Assembly (NCBI RefSeq): GCF_013282095.1
Contig: NZ_BLTJ01000011.1
Span: 83,094-147,093 of the forward strand
From: Enterocloster alcoholdehydrogenati
GTDB taxonomy: Bacteria > Bacillota > Clostridia > Lachnospirales > Lachnospiraceae
Direction: 5' to 3'
Length of the DNA stretch: 64,000 nt
In this document: one piece after another, positions 63,879-64,000 of the stretch
Layout of the letters: each line of letters starts with the position of its first letter
How positions within the stretch are numbered: position 1 is the stretch's first letter
Translations under genes and position numbers: made by a program
Notes under the pieces: model-generated
The model's database searches: none
Seen by the model: the letters and a program-made list of their open reading frames with translations, nothing else
Told to the model about the DNA's origin: nothing

Positions 63879-64000
63879 GTCGGGTAAGAGATGGACATTG
63901 CTGCCCATCCCTCCCCTAAGAACCGTGCGTGAGAGTTTCCCCTCACACGGCTCAAGCCTTTCAAAAGGCTCTCTTATCGAGAACCCGGCTCAAAAGCAGT
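63879..64000 (-). mobile_element. Group II intron, 3' end (domains V and VI)
   Basis: Read leftward, domain V spans 63953-63920, 34 bases starting GAGCCGTGTGAGG, with the AGC catalytic triad, a GAAA tetraloop and paired arms CCGTG/CACGG. Domain VI follows as a GGGAGGGATGGGCA/TGTCCATCTCTTACCC hairpin with a bulged A at 63885, seven bases from the 3' splice site at 63879. The intron ends in AC, matching the usual AY. The reverse transcriptase, if any, lies beyond the window. Confidence 0.85.

Noticed and set aside
63879..63908. ATG start giving MGSNVHLLPD at the front of the large helicase protein
   Set aside because: These bases form domain VI of the group II intron; the true upstream exon is outside the window.
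1..64000. CRISPR array or tRNA/rRNA gene
   Set aside because: No regularly spaced direct repeats and no cloverleaf or rRNA signature noticed by eye on either strand; a covariance-model scan would be needed to exclude a small RNA.

Overview
The window reads as accessory DNA from a gut-type Clostridia (Bacillota; Oscillospiraceae or Lachnospiraceae are my best guess). The basis is strong AGGAGG ribosome-binding sites, some GTG and TTG starts, a moderately GC-rich composition, Tn916-type integrases, and ICE families such as PcfJ/PcfK, DUF3847 and DUF6462 that are common in these bacteria. No rRNA, tRNA or CRISPR array was seen.

Region 1 (1-29.8 kb) is packed with transporters. Three modules combine an ECF-type transporter (MptD-family S component, EcfT, fused EcfA) with a heterodimeric ABC permease-ATPase pair of the YbtPQ/IrtAB kind. 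Module A runs from 13.2 to 6.1 kb and module B from 28.7 to 21.3 kb. Both have the same gene order: mptD-ecfT-ecfA-ABC-ABC-dtxR-wHTH. Module C lies at the left edge (AraC, ABC, ABC, wHTH, then mptD and the first codons of ecfT). A fourth ABC pair (14.5-18.0 kb) has a TetR regulator instead. AraC-type regulators accompany modules A, B and C. A common palindrome, GTTAG-N6-CTAAC, lies upstream of every transporter operon and of the AraC genes. The truncated DtxR proteins carry a Cys-x-x-Glu-His metal motif, so iron- or metal-responsive uptake of a metallophore is the best working model. That is inference: no siderophore synthesis gene is present. Two unrecognised genes and two small HTH genes sit between the TetR system and module B.

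Region 2 (29.9-57.9 kb) is the maintenance and replication part of an integrative element. It holds a SLOG protein, HTH regulators, a ParM/ParR-like segregation pair, and an ABC-F ribosome-protection gene behind a leader peptide and tandem attenuators. A long leftward operon follows from a promoter at 55.9 kb, through two tandem terminators. It encodes a YqaJ exonuclease, RecD2-like helicase, possible annealing protein, primase with a YodL-like tail, a PcfK/AcrIIA9-like protein, PcfJ-like protein, NAD-dependent ligase, and a pair of large unrecognised proteins (704 and 819 aa). An excisionase-like gene and a tyrosine integrase lie at the right end. Conjugation genes are not in view and may be off the left edge, in which case the transporters would be cargo.

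Region 3 (58.2-64 kb) is the end of a second element, with a convergent integrase, DUF6462, a hypothetical gene and the C-terminal 1189 residues of a very large SNF2-type helicase protein. That helicase gene is interrupted at the window edge by a group II intron whose domains V and VI are readable.
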